Part shown: in pieces, positions 8,866 to 17,531 of the stretch
How the letters are laid out: the number at the start of each line of letters is the position of its first letter
Position numbering within the stretch: position 1 is the stretch's first letter
Origin: Spirochaetota bacterium
GTDB taxonomy: Bacteria; Spirochaetota; UBA4802; UBA5550
Direction: 5' to 3'
DNA length: 64,000 nucleotides
Assembly (NCBI GenBank): GCA_017999915.1
Contig: JAGNKX010000009.1
Coordinates: 176,280 to 240,279 of the forward strand
Program-made: the position numbers and the translations under genes
Notes under the pieces: generated by a model
The model's input: the letters and a program-made list of their open reading frames with translations, nothing else
What the model was told of the DNA's origin: nothing
The model's database searches: none

Positions 8866-9633
8866 TCAGTCGCAATCCTTCTGTATGGCGTTCACATAGG
8901 CGGGAGCCAGCTTTCCGGCGGCCTCGGAGCCGCAGAAGAGCCCTTTCTTTGAGAATGCCCCGGGATTCTTCCGATAGAGATCATTCCACTTGACGATGAA
9001 GACCTTTGACAGGGGGACATAGGACCAGTGCCATTTCTCTTCATTATATCCGGCGTTTCTCCCTGACGTGTAGGGCTGGCAGAAGCCGTAGCGCCCGGCA
9101 TTTTTCAGGAGCCACTGGTAGAGCTGCTTTCCTTCGCCGGTCTCATAGTAACTGTTATTCAGCACATTGAGATCGAAATCCGTTCCCCAGTGGTGCCGCG
9201 ATGTTCCGGGCATCGACGAATACTTGAGGATCTCAAGGGCGCGCTTCAGCGGGTCCCTGATCGTTTTATTGAGGGACACGTTCATCACCGTGATCGTGCC
9301 GTTCCACTTTCCGTCCCAGATGCCCTTCTGGTCGTAGAAATTCCTGGTAGAGCTCTGGACCCAGAAGGGGGCCTTCGGATTTTCCTTCCTGAAGGCGTCA
9401 TACATCTTCTTCAGCGCCTCGGCCGCCTCCCGCCGGAGAAGGTGGCGCCACTTGTTGGTGGGAATGCCCGTGTCGGCAAGGGAGACAAACATCTCTTGTT
9501 TTGATGGGTCGAACCTGCCGGTCACATAGTCATCCGGCTTGACCGCGCCATAGACCGCCTCGTCATCGGCGGCGTAGCAGCGGGAAAAGCAGCAGGCCAA
9601 TCCCATCATTAAAATTATTATCTTCTTCATCAT
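8866..9633 (-). CDS. VanY-like D-alanyl-D-alanine carboxypeptidase (peptidase M15)
   Basis: About 255 aa. Signal peptide at the N-terminus (KKIIILMMGLACCFSRCYA). The M15 zinc motif is present as SRHHWGTDFDLN (H-x6-D) near residue 150, and the second part as EEKWHWSYVP near 210. Such enzymes trim the terminal D-Ala from peptidoglycan stems in the periplasm. It is the last gene after rodA, 44 bases downstream, so it probably belongs to the cell-shape operon. Two adjacent ATGs (9633, 9630) follow GGGGAG; the second has better spacing. Confidence 0.85.
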   Translation of the reverse strand: MMKKIIILMMGLACCFSRCYAADDEAVYGAVKPDDYVTGRFDPSKQEMFVSLADTGIPTNKWRHLLRREAAEALKKMYDAFRKENPKAPFWVQSSTRNFYDQKGIWDGKWNGTITVMNVSLNKTIRDPLKRALEILKYSSMPGTSRHHWGTDFDLNVLNNSYYETGEGKQLYQWLLKNAGRYGFCQPYTSGRNAGYNEEKWHWSYVPLSKVFIVKWNDLYRKNPGAFSKKGLFCGSEAAGKLAPAYVNAIQKDCD

Positions 9634-9677
9634 GACTCCCCGCCGACCGGAGGGGCCGGACATTGAAAGGCGCCCGA

Positions 9678-10997
9678 TCAGTACACGAACTTCCGCGCCC
9701 GGATGTTAAGCATGATGCCCACGCAGATCATGGACATCATCAGGTTTGATCCGCCATAGGACACGAAGCAGAGGGGGAGGCCCGTAACCGGCATGATGCC
9801 CACGGCCATTCCTATGTTGATGAGGATATGAAAAAACAGGATCGTGGTGATGCCGCTCGCCAGGAGGGCGCCGAACTTGTCCTTGGACTCGAAGGCTGTC
9901 TGGACGCAGCGTAAGACGATGAACCCCAGGAGGCCGAGGAGGATAACGGAGCCGAAAAACCCCCATTCCTCCGCCACCACGGCAAAAATGAAGTCCGAGC
10001 TCTTCTCAGGAAGGAAGCCCAGCTGCGCCTGGGAGCCTTTAAGGAAGCCCTTGCCGAAGAAGCCGCCGGAGCCGATGGCTATCTTTGACTGGATGATGTT
10101 GTACCCCGATCCCTGCGGGTCAAGGTCCGGATTGAGGAAAACCAGGATCCTCCGCTTCTGATACACCTTGAAGAGCTTCTGGATGACGACCGACGTCATG
10201 AGGCCCAGCGATATGATGATGCCGGGCACGTAGATCTTCCGCAAGAACTTTTTCACGGAAAAAAAGTGAAGCACGAAGGTCACCAGCGTGATCGCGAGGA
10301 GGACGCCCGACACGATGAGGAGAAGGTTCACATCCTGGAAGAAATCGAGGAGGAAATTCGATCCTTCCGCCCCGATCCATTCACGGTACGTGAGCACCAT
10401 GGGTACGACCATGGCGATCGTCGCGATCAGCACGATGGCGACAAGGTGGGAGATATCGGCGCCGCCCACGAAGAGCATGGTCAACAGGATCGGGATGAAT
10501 ATGATGGCGGTCCCGAAATCGGGCTGCTTGAGTATGATGAGCATCGGTATGAAGGTAAGCAAAGCCGGGACGACCAGCTCGCGGAGCTTGTTGATGTCCC
10601 GCTCGCGCAGTTCAAGGTACTTGGCCAGGATGATGACCAGGGCGAGCTTCATGAACTCCGACGGCTGTATGGAAAAGACGCCGAAGTTGAGCCACGCCCG
10701 GGTATTACGTACCGGCGTCCCGAAAATGGTCGTTATGATCAGCAGGACAACAAGCACGACGTAGATATGGAGCGAAAACTCCCCCAGCGACTGGTAGTTG
10801 AGGATGGTCAGCCCGAGCATGAGTATAAAGCCGAAAATGAACCAGAGGATCTGCTTCCGGTACAGGCCGTTGTTCACCTTGTCGATGGGATCGAAGCCGG
10901 CGCTGTAGATCATCAGGATCCCTATGATAACGGTCACAATCACCGCAATGACAAGGGTATAATCTATCTTGCTCAATCCCTCTTTACTGATCAGCAT
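9678..10997 (-). CDS. rodA: RodA, SEDS peptidoglycan glycosyltransferase
   Basis: 439 aa polytopic SEDS protein, partner of PBP2 in the elongasome. Conserved blocks are clear: NTRAWLNFG, QPSEFMKLALVI, KQPDFGTAIIF, the GSGYNIIQSKIAIGSGG loop, EEWGFFGS and GMMPVTGLPLPF-like GIMPVTGLPLCFVSYGG. It is ~65 residues longer than E. coli RodA because an extra hydrophobic pair (about residues 195-270) sits before the QKRRILVFLNP loop. It lies 23 bases after mrdA in the mreB operon. Confidence 0.95.
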   Translation of the reverse strand: MLISKEGLSKIDYTLVIAVIVTVIIGILMIYSAGFDPIDKVNNGLYRKQILWFIFGFILMLGLTILNYQSLGEFSLHIYVVLVVLLIITTIFGTPVRNTRAWLNFGVFSIQPSEFMKLALVIILAKYLELRERDINKLRELVVPALLTFIPMLIILKQPDFGTAIIFIPILLTMLFVGGADISHLVAIVLIATIAMVVPMVLTYREWIGAEGSNFLLDFFQDVNLLLIVSGVLLAITLVTFVLHFFSVKKFLRKIYVPGIIISLGLMTSVVIQKLFKVYQKRRILVFLNPDLDPQGSGYNIIQSKIAIGSGGFFGKGFLKGSQAQLGFLPEKSSDFIFAVVAEEWGFFGSVILLGLLGFIVLRCVQTAFESKDKFGALLASGITTILFFHILINIGMAVGIMPVTGLPLCFVSYGGSNLMMSMICVGIMLNIRARKFVY

Positions 10998-11020
10998 ACA
11001 ATCCCTCGTTCAACACGTGC

Positions 11021-13015
11021 TTATCGCACCTTGATAATGTCACCCGGCCTGGCGGGCGCCGGCGGCGCCATGCCCCGGGATGCGGCGCCGTCCCTCTTCA
11101 ATGGGAGCTGCGGAGCCAGGACCTGTTTTTTCCCGGCAGGCTCGTTCTTCTTCGTATCCGGCTGCGCCAGTATCGGGACGGCCCCGGTAAAATAGCCCAG
11201 ATCGTTCAGCTTGGTGTAGACCCTCTCGGCGATCGGAACGGCGCTTGCCGCACCGGCGACGCCGTACTCGACAAGGACCACCGTGACGATGGAGCTTTCA
11301 GGTGTGCCCTCGTAGGGTGCATATCCCACGAACCAGGCATGCTGCGAATATTTCTCCTGCCGAATGGACCTGGTCTGGGCCGTGCCGGTCTTCCCCGCCA
11401 CCGGCACCTTCAGGTATCCCAGCCGTCCCGACGTTCCGCTCATGACACCCATGCGCATGCCCTTCTTGACCGCCTCCAGGGTAAGGGGAGACAGCGGGAT
11501 TTCCCGTATCTTCTTCCGGGGGAAGGTCTTGAGTACCCGGCTGTTGTCGTTGGTGCGGATCTCCTTGATCAGATGGGGCCGGTACACGATGCCGTTGTTG
11601 ACCAGGGCGGATACGAATTCGCACATTCCCATCGGGGTAACGTGGAGGAAGCCCTGGCCGATGGACATGTTGACCGTGTCGCCGTCGAACCAGGGCTGCC
11701 CGAAGGCCTTGTATTTCCACTGGCGCGAAGGCACGAAGCCGGCCACCTCGCCGGGAATATCGATGCCCGACTTCTGGTTGAGGCCGAAATCCTCGGCGTA
11801 GCGCATGAGGACCGTGGGTCCGGTCAGGAGGCCCAGCTGGTAAAAATATACGCTGCACGACTTGGCGATGGCCCAGTAGAGGTCGACGGTGCCGTGCGCG
11901 TCGTAATCGTAAAAATCATGGTCTTTGTAGCCCTTGAGCGTATACTTGCCCGGGCAGTAGTACGACTTTTCCGGCGTGGCCTTTTCGGTCTCCAGGGCGG
12001 CGACCGCGGTGACCAGCTTGAAGGTCGACGCCGGCGGGTACTTGGACTGGATTACCCTGTTGAGAAAGGGACGCTCCTTGTCCTTCTGCAGCTGCTTGAT
12101 GATATCGGTGTTGTTCTTTGATATGATGAGGTTCGGATCGAAATCGGGCTTGCTCACCATGGCAATTATCTCGCCGGTGGCTGGCTTCAGCACGATGGCG
12201 GCGCCCTTCATGTCCTTCATCGCGTCGTAGAGGACGTTCTGGATAGTGTAATCGATGGTGAGCACCAGGTTGTCCCCGGCAACCGGTCGCTGGCCGACCT
12301 CCTCGCCCTCGGTCCTCTGCCGCACGTCGACGATGCGGCGCACGTACCCGTCCCGTCCCCGGAGCAGGATGTCATACTGCTTCTCGATGCCGGACTTCCC
12401 GACCTTCTGGTAGTGCTTGTATCCCTCGGTCTTGAGCTTCTTGTATTCGTCCTGGCTGATGCTCCCGACGTACCCGACGAGGTGGGCGAACATCTCGCTG
12501 AAATTGTACACGCGCACCGAGGCGTCCTCCCAGTCGATGTTGGGAAACTTGTCCTGGTGTGACGCTATCTTCACGATGGTGTCGAACTCGACGTCCTCCT
12601 TCAGGACGATCCGCTCCCAGGGATTGCCGCTGTTGATCTCGTTTATGATCTCATCCTTGTTGACGTCGAAGAGACGGGACATGAGATCGAGGATCTCATA
12701 CAATTTTTTTTTTGATTTGAACTTCGCCGGTATGGTGGTTATGTTAAAAGACGGCCGGTTGGACACGATGACAACGTTCTTCTCGCCGTCCTTGAAGTTG
12801 CGGTCATAGATATCGCCGCGCGCCGCCGGTATGGGTACGTTGCTCTCCATGTTGAGGCGCGCCTTGGCCTTGTATTCCTTTCCCTGTATGAGCTGGAGGT
12901 TGATGAGCTGGAGCAGCAGCGCCGCGAAGGCGACGGCGGTCACCGTCATGTAAAAGTACATCCGTAACCGGAAGGCTTCCTGAAGCTTCGCTCGTAAGGA
13001 CGACTGCATCAGCAT
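11021..13015 (-). CDS. mrdA: Penicillin-binding protein 2, elongasome transpeptidase
   Basis: 664 aa class B PBP with one N-terminal membrane anchor (about 20-42), a pedestal domain and a C-terminal transpeptidase. Active-site motifs are ASTFK (catalytic Ser near 340), SCS in place of the SxN/SxD triad member, and KTGTAQ. It cross-links peptidoglycan with RodA as glycosyltransferase. A Pro/Ala/Lys-rich tail of ~55 residues follows the transpeptidase. The start is one base beyond the mreD stop, implying translational coupling. Confidence 0.95.
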   Translation of the reverse strand: MLMQSSLRAKLQEAFRLRMYFYMTVTAVAFAALLLQLINLQLIQGKEYKAKARLNMESNVPIPAARGDIYDRNFKDGEKNVVIVSNRPSFNITTIPAKFKSKKKLYEILDLMSRLFDVNKDEIINEINSGNPWERIVLKEDVEFDTIVKIASHQDKFPNIDWEDASVRVYNFSEMFAHLVGYVGSISQDEYKKLKTEGYKHYQKVGKSGIEKQYDILLRGRDGYVRRIVDVRQRTEGEEVGQRPVAGDNLVLTIDYTIQNVLYDAMKDMKGAAIVLKPATGEIIAMVSKPDFDPNLIISKNNTDIIKQLQKDKERPFLNRVIQSKYPPASTFKLVTAVAALETEKATPEKSYYCPGKYTLKGYKDHDFYDYDAHGTVDLYWAIAKSCSVYFYQLGLLTGPTVLMRYAEDFGLNQKSGIDIPGEVAGFVPSRQWKYKAFGQPWFDGDTVNMSIGQGFLHVTPMGMCEFVSALVNNGIVYRPHLIKEIRTNDNSRVLKTFPRKKIREIPLSPLTLEAVKKGMRMGVMSGTSGRLGYLKVPVAGKTGTAQTRSIRQEKYSQHAWFVGYAPYEGTPESSIVTVVLVEYGVAGAASAVPIAERVYTKLNDLGYFTGAVPILAQPDTKKNEPAGKKQVLAPQLPLKRDGAASRGMAPPAPARPGDIIKVR

Positions 13016-13016
13016 G

Positions 13017-13520
13017 TTACATGTACCCCTCTCGCTCCAGCTCCCGTTCGAATATCTTGTCGAATATGTAAAACAGCGGCGGCGCGAGCAGCGCGTTGTA
13101 GAACGATTCCGGCAGGATGATGCTCAGTATGGAAGAAGCCGACGCCTCGTGGAACACGTAGCAGAGGAAGAGGGTCAGCAATCCCTTGACCAGCGACGCC
13201 GCAAAGAGCAGCAGGGACGTGGTGAGGATGTTGTTCTTGAAGAGCTGCCTCCCGAACATGCCCACGATGAAGGCGACCGCCACCTTCGGGAAGGTCAGAA
13301 GGCCCAGGGGCGAATTCGACACCGCGTCGTGCAGGAGCCCGCTGACGAAGCCCGTGACCTCGCCATAGAACGACCCAAAGCAGTATGAAAGATAGACGAT
13401 GGCGATGAACATGAGGTCCGGCTTCACCCCGGCGATGCGGACAACGTCGAAGGAGGCATGGCCCTGCACCAGGAGGGAAACCAGAATGATAACAGCGGTA
13501 TAGATGTACGATAATATCAT
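13017..13520 (-). CDS. mreD: MreD, rod-shape-determining membrane protein
   Basis: 167 aa with five or six predicted membrane segments. It is positioned between mreC and mrdA, overlapping the mreC stop by four bases (ATGA). The motif PDLMFIAIVYLSY and the block VSGLLHDAVSNSPLGLLTF correspond to the conserved MreD regions. It links MreC to the rest of the elongasome. Confidence 0.9.
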   Translation of the reverse strand: MILSYIYTAVIILVSLLVQGHASFDVVRIAGVKPDLMFIAIVYLSYCFGSFYGEVTGFVSGLLHDAVSNSPLGLLTFPKVAVAFIVGMFGRQLFKNNILTTSLLLFAASLVKGLLTLFLCYVFHEASASSILSIILPESFYNALLAPPLFYIFDKIFERELEREGYM

Positions 13521-14398
13521 TGTTCCTTCTCTTTTTCCTTATCTTCATCGAATATCTCGAAGAGGTCCTTGTCCAGGTCCTTCTTGATGACGAAGACGTC
13601 TTCCACGAGATTGTAATCAATGACCGGCTTGACGATGGCGCGCTGGTAGGCGCTCGACTCCAGGGAATACGACTTGATCACGGCGCCGACCAGGAGGCCC
13701 GGCGGGAACACACCACCCTGGCCCGACGTTATCACCATGTCATTGAACTTTATGTAGGCCGCGCGGCTGATGTAATCCATCTTGCAGAGGTTGGAGTTGC
13801 CCGAGTACCCGCACAGGAGGCCGGGGAAGCGGCTCTCCTGGAGCTTTACCCCGATCCTGACCGAGGGAGATATGATCGGAGCAATCCTCGAGATGCTGCC
13901 CCGCACCTCGATGATGGTGCCCACGACGGCCTTCTGCCCGCCCTGGTAGGCGATGACCGGCATGTTCACCTTGATGCCGTCGCCGGAGCCCTTGTTGATG
14001 ATGATGGTGCGAAACCAGTTGTCAGGGTCCTTGGATATGATCGTCGCCGGGATCGACGCGTACTCGACCCGCTCCTTCATGCCCAGGAGCTCGCGGAGGC
14101 GATCGTTCTCGCGTTTTATCTCGCTCATCTCGCCGGCCATTGACTCGTACTTCTGCAGATTGCCCCTGGTCTTCTTAAGTTCTTCGCGGACCTCTGTCAG
14201 CTCGGTGAAGCCTGCCCATAGCCGCGACACGCCTCCCTGGACGCCGTCATAGGCCTTCTGGAAGGGCATGGTGACGGCGCTGATGATCCCCTCCATTGTG
14301 AGGACCAGCGTGCTCGATTGGATTGAAAGTGAGATGATGCAAAACAGCGTGAAGGATATAAAGGCGACGACGCTTTTATGTCGTATTATGAATTCCAA
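13517..14398 (-). CDS. mreC: MreC, periplasmic cell-shape protein
   Basis: 293 aa with an N-terminal membrane anchor (about 8-30), a coiled-coil stretch (about 60-105, alternating Glu/Lys/Leu) and the beta-barrel MreC domain with VIAYQGGQKAVVGTI and the GQGGVFPPGLLVG loop. MreC activates PBP2 in the periplasm. The acidic Glu/Asp/Lys-rich tail is longer than usual. It follows mreB after a palindromic spacer. Confidence 0.93.
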   Translation of the reverse strand: MEFIIRHKSVVAFISFTLFCIISLSIQSSTLVLTMEGIISAVTMPFQKAYDGVQGGVSRLWAGFTELTEVREELKKTRGNLQKYESMAGEMSEIKRENDRLRELLGMKERVEYASIPATIISKDPDNWFRTIIINKGSGDGIKVNMPVIAYQGGQKAVVGTIIEVRGSISRIAPIISPSVRIGVKLQESRFPGLLCGYSGNSNLCKMDYISRAAYIKFNDMVITSGQGGVFPPGLLVGAVIKSYSLESSAYQRAIVKPVIDYNLVEDVFVIKKDLDKDLFEIFDEDKEKEKEQ

Positions 14399-14434
14399 TT
14401 CTGATAATTCTCTTTTACTGGTGATATATAATTG

Positions 14435-14460
14435 AAAGCGCGGTCACGTGACCGCGCTTT
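14435..14460. repeat. 26-bp perfect palindrome in the mreB-mreC spacer
   Basis: Both halves match exactly: AAAGCGCGGTCAC on the left and its complement on the right. It lies just past the mreB stop, within the operon, and no long T-run follows on the minus strand. It may be an RNA processing or stability hairpin, or a partial terminator that sets the ratio of mreB to downstream products. Confidence 0.8.
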
Positions 14461-14471
14461 CCTGCTGCATG

Positions 14472-15497
14472 CTATTTTAAATTCGCCCGGTACAGGTGCT
14501 TGAGCTCTTCGAGGAACTTGCCCGCCCCGAGAACGACGCAGGTCAGCGGGTTTTCCGCGAGGATGACCGGGACGCCGGTTTCCTTGCTGATGTATTTATC
14601 AAGGCCTTTCAGGAGAGAGCCGCCCCCGGTCATGACAATGCCCCGCTCGACGATGTCCGCCGCAAGCTCCGGGGGCGTCTTTTCCAGAACATGCTTGATG
14701 CCGTCCAGCACCTGGTCCACCGGCTCCTTCAGGGACTTGCGGACTTCGGTGGTGTCTATCTCGAGGGTGCGGGGCAGACCGGATATGGCGTCGCGCCCCT
14801 TCAGCTCCATGGTTTCAATTTTCTTTTCCGGGAAGGCGTTCCCGAGCCTGAATTTCACTTCCTCAGCCATCCGCTCGCCGATGACCAGGTTGTACTGGGT
14901 CCGCATGTATTTGACGATGGCCTCGTCGAACTCGTCCCCGGCGATCCGTATGGAATCGGCGATGACCATGCCGCCCAGGGATATGACTGCGATCTCCGTG
15001 GTGCCGCCGCCGATGTCGACCACCATGTGGCCCGCGGGCTCATGGATCGGGATATTGGCGCCGATGGCGGCCGCCAGGGCCTCTTCGATGAGGAATATCT
15101 CGCGCGCTCCCGCCTGCTCCGTGGATTCCCGCACCGCCCGCTTCTCCACCTCGGTGATGCCCGACGGAACGCCGATAACGACGCGGGGCCGGACCAGGGC
15201 TTTTCTCTTGTGCACCTTGGCGATGAAATAACGGATCATCTTCTCAACGGTTTCGAAATCGGCGATAACGCCGTCCTTCATCGGGCGGATCGCCACGATA
15301 TCGCCCGGTGTCCTCCCCAGCATTCGCTTCGCCTCATGGCCAACCGCGAGGACCTTGCCGGTGCTGGTCTGCACTGCCACAACCGACGGCTCGGAAAGAA
15401 CGATCCCCTGGCCTTTGACATGGACCAGCGTATTGGCGGTGCCAAGATCGATGCCCATGTCGTTTGAGAACATCCCGTAGAGCGAATCAAGAAACAT
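14472..15497 (-). CDS. mreB: MreB, actin-like cell-shape protein
   Basis: 341 aa, full length for MreB. The phosphate-1 loop (DLGTANTLV), phosphate-2 ([15 protein letters not shown]) and the adenosine loop ([12 protein letters not shown]) are intact. It polymerises under the inner membrane and directs lateral wall synthesis. It is the first gene of mreBCD-mrdA-rodA. A candidate promoter and a hairpin leader lie upstream. Confidence 0.97.
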   Translation of the reverse strand: MFLDSLYGMFSNDMGIDLGTANTLVHVKGQGIVLSEPSVVAVQTSTGKVLAVGHEAKRMLGRTPGDIVAIRPMKDGVIADFETVEKMIRYFIAKVHKRKALVRPRVVIGVPSGITEVEKRAVRESTEQAGAREIFLIEEALAAAIGANIPIHEPAGHMVVDIGGGTTEIAVISLGGMVIADSIRIAGDEFDEAIVKYMRTQYNLVIGERMAEEVKFRLGNAFPEKKIETMELKGRDAISGLPRTLEIDTTEVRKSLKEPVDQVLDGIKHVLEKTPPELAADIVERGIVMTGGGSLLKGLDKYISKETGVPVILAENPLTCVVLGAGKFLEELKHLYRANLK

Positions 15498-15540
15498 GTA
15501 TATACTCCTCTGGTAAGTAGCGATTTTTACGTCATCCTGA

Positions 15541-15566
15541 TAAATAAAAGCCCCCTCCGGGGGGTC
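15541..15566 (-). terminator. CCCCC/GGGGG hairpin with T-rich tail in the mreB leader
   Basis: On the minus strand ACCCCCCGGAGGGGGC is followed by TTTTATTTA. It lies 53 bases upstream of mreB and about 180 bases after the TPR gene. It could terminate the upstream transcript, or act as an attenuator if transcription starts at the promoter placed at 15647-15674. Confidence 0.65.
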
Positions 15567-15646
15567 AGGACGGTTTTATTGGTACTTCTGTAATGGCACT
15601 CGCAGCCGGCTTTTCCGATGGCATTAAATACTGATTACAGAACTTT

Positions 15647-15674
15647 CTACTACAATAAGCACGATTTTTGTCAA
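15647..15674 (-). promoter_or_regulatory. Candidate sigma-70 promoter for mreB
   Basis: Minus-strand TTGACA (15669-15674) is a perfect -35 box. Sixteen bases further is TAGTAG (15647-15652), a weak -10. Transcripts would carry a leader of about 140 bases containing the hairpin at 15550-15566. Confidence 0.4.
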
Positions 15675-15703
15675 GTGATTATCATTATTTTTCTAATAAA
15701 GTA

Positions 15704-15722
15704 GGCCCCGTTGTCAACGGGG
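15704..15722 (-). terminator. GCCCCGTT/AACGGGGC hairpin after the TPR gene
   Basis: Compact 8-bp stem with a three-base loop, 25 bases beyond the TPR gene stop. The bases that follow on the minus strand are T-rich but not a clean run, so it is a possible intrinsic terminator. Confidence 0.5.
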
Positions 15723-15747
15723 CGTGCTTTACATCGTCACTGCAATG

Positions 15748-16746
15748 TCACATGGTCCCCATCAGGCGCTTCACTTCCGTATTAGCTCCGTCCGTCGTCA
15801 GCACCTCGCTCCAGATCGCCTTGGCCTTGTCCTTCTCACCCATGGCAGAGTAGTTCTTGCCGATCCATATCTTGGGCGTGGTATCCTTTTCGTCGATTTT
15901 TAACGCCTGGCTGAATTGATCGAGAGACTCGCGGTAGAGCGACTGGTTGAAATAAATCTTGCCGAGATTGACGTGGACCAGCTTCCGGATGCCCTCATCC
16001 GACGTCCGGGCGAGCACATCCTTATAACTCACGATGGCGCCGGTATACTTTTTCGCTACGCGCTCCGCGGTGGCGTAAAACAGGAGTCCCTGGATATTGT
16101 CCTTTACCATGCCGTTCTGGGCCAGGTATTTCAGGCCGAGATCCTCTTTTTTATTAATGATATTGGAAACCGCGAAGAACCTGACGTTCTCAATATCCTT
16201 GAGCCTGGCTGAATCGCCGGTCTTTTCGACCATCTCGAAAATATCCCTGGGGCTGTAGAAACCGGTATAAAACGCGGCCTTGGCAAGCATGAAGCTGTGA
16301 TGATCGTCGGGCGCGTCGTTACCGAGGGCGCATCCCTTCTTGATGTCCCTGATGGCCTTCAGGAACTCCTGCCTCGCTTCCTTGCTGACCTCATCGGTCC
16401 TGTCATTGATGAAAAGCTCGGAAAAGCTGCCCGGAAGATAGGTTTCCCCCATCAGGTAGTGGATCTCGCCGGAATGAAAGAACAGGTCAGCATCGACCAT
16501 GCGCTCCTCTTTCTGCTTTTCGTATAAGTCGGCATAATCGGCCAGGGCTTCCCGCTTTTTGACCAGGTCCTTCATTCTTTTTACCGTGTCGATGCGCTTT
16601 TCCAGCTTGTTCTGGCCGTACTTCCAGAAGGCCAAATAATGCCGGTAATTGAAGCCAAGGGCAATAAGGGCGCCTACCAGTATGATAATGCCTAAAAATT
16701 TAAAAATCCCGGTGTTCTTTCTTTTGCTTTTATACCTGTCGTACAT
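15748..16746 (-). CDS. Membrane-anchored TPR protein
   Basis: 332 aa. A basic N-terminus (about 1-12) is followed by one membrane helix (about 13-34), then an all-helical region. The C-terminal ~120 residues contain tetratricopeptide repeats (VHVNLGKIYFNQSLYRESLDQF, then KIWIGKNYSAMGEKDKAKAI). Likely anchored in the inner membrane with the TPR region outside the cytoplasm; partner unknown. Its ATG directly follows the stop of the gene at 16748-17383, so the two are translationally coupled. Their place upstream of mreB suggests an envelope role, which is inference only. Confidence 0.75.
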   Translation of the reverse strand: MYDRYKSKRKNTGIFKFLGIIILVGALIALGFNYRHYLAFWKYGQNKLEKRIDTVKRMKDLVKKREALADYADLYEKQKEERMVDADLFFHSGEIHYLMGETYLPGSFSELFINDRTDEVSKEARQEFLKAIRDIKKGCALGNDAPDDHHSFMLAKAAFYTGFYSPRDIFEMVEKTGDSARLKDIENVRFFAVSNIINKKEDLGLKYLAQNGMVKDNIQGLLFYATAERVAKKYTGAIVSYKDVLARTSDEGIRKLVHVNLGKIYFNQSLYRESLDQFSQALKIDEKDTTPKIWIGKNYSAMGEKDKAKAIWSEVLTTDGANTEVKRLMGTM

Positions 16747-16747
16747 G

Positions 16748-17383
16748 CTATGCCGAGCTCCTTACATATTCCCGGAAGGCATTAATGGCCGCATTAATTA
16801 TATCGGCACCAGGCTCAATTATGAATAATTTAACCGACCCGCTTCCCATCAGAAATACCGCCAGGTGGCTCTTGCCGGCCTTGATGTCGCGGATCCGGTG
16901 ATAATCGTAGCGGTAGATCTTCTTGCCCATGTAAAAGGTCAATCCCCCCGGCTCGACGCTGATGGTGCCGCTGCCGATACGCTTGATGTTCTTGTATTTT
17001 TCCAGGCTGGGATCGATACTTCCCGACTCATTGCCATAATCGATGATGTCAGACTTATCCTCAAACAGGACGGCCTTCTCCTCCAGCCTGGACGGTGCAG
17101 CACCGCCGACGGATCGTTTTTCTTCCTGAGAGGGCCCCTTCGCCCCGGCCGGGGCGCTCCTCGGCACCCTCTTTCCGCGGTTACCCGCGCCGCCTCTGGC
17201 CGCGGAGGACCCCTGTGATTCAGGGACACCGCCGCTGACCGGAGCCTTATCGGCCTGAGCGCCGACACTGTCAGGATCCGCGGCCACATGGGCCTTATCG
17301 CGTCGTCTTTTCGCGTCAAGTATGATGGAGTACAGGAAGATGATAATCCCCAGGAAGATCAGAGCCAATGAAAGGTATAACAT
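16748..17383 (-). CDS. Single-pass membrane protein with C-terminal PH-like domain, unassigned
   Basis: 211 aa. One membrane helix lies at the extreme N-terminus (about 2-22). A low-complexity linker rich in Ala, Gly, Pro and charged residues spans about 25-110. A compact C-terminal domain follows (about 125-211), with beta strands reading GTISVEPGGLTFYMGKKIYR. The strand pattern suggests a PH-like or GRAM-like fold, which I cannot confirm. First gene of a two-gene unit with the TPR protein. Confidence 0.65.
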   Translation of the reverse strand: MLYLSLALIFLGIIIFLYSIILDAKRRRDKAHVAADPDSVGAQADKAPVSGGVPESQGSSAARGGAGNRGKRVPRSAPAGAKGPSQEEKRSVGGAAPSRLEEKAVLFEDKSDIIDYGNESGSIDPSLEKYKNIKRIGSGTISVEPGGLTFYMGKKIYRYDYHRIRDIKAGKSHLAVFLMGSGSVKLFIIEPGADIINAAINAFREYVRSSA

Positions 17384-17440
17384 AGACTACCAAGCAGTAA
17401 AAGTTAGACTTGTTTCAAAATTACTTATTAATTATTGTTC

Positions 17441-17465
17441 CCCCGCCGCCTTCGGCGGCGGGGGA
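17441..17465 (-). terminator. Very GC-rich hairpin downstream of the rRNA methyltransferase gene
   Basis: An 11-bp perfect stem CCCCCGCCGCC/GGCGGCGGGGG with a three-base loop, about 65 bases past the methyltransferase stop. The minus-strand flank lacks a strong T-run, so termination is likely but not certain. Confidence 0.55.
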
Positions 17466-17531
17466 AATATCATTGATTAGTGATTCTTGAACCGTCAATT
17501 ATACAATTTTCTTATGCTGAAAACAGACCTG

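Noticed and set aside
15748..16746. Assignment of the TPR protein as a BamD or cell-division scaffold
   Set aside because: The repeats are generic and the membrane anchor differs; there is no specific signature.
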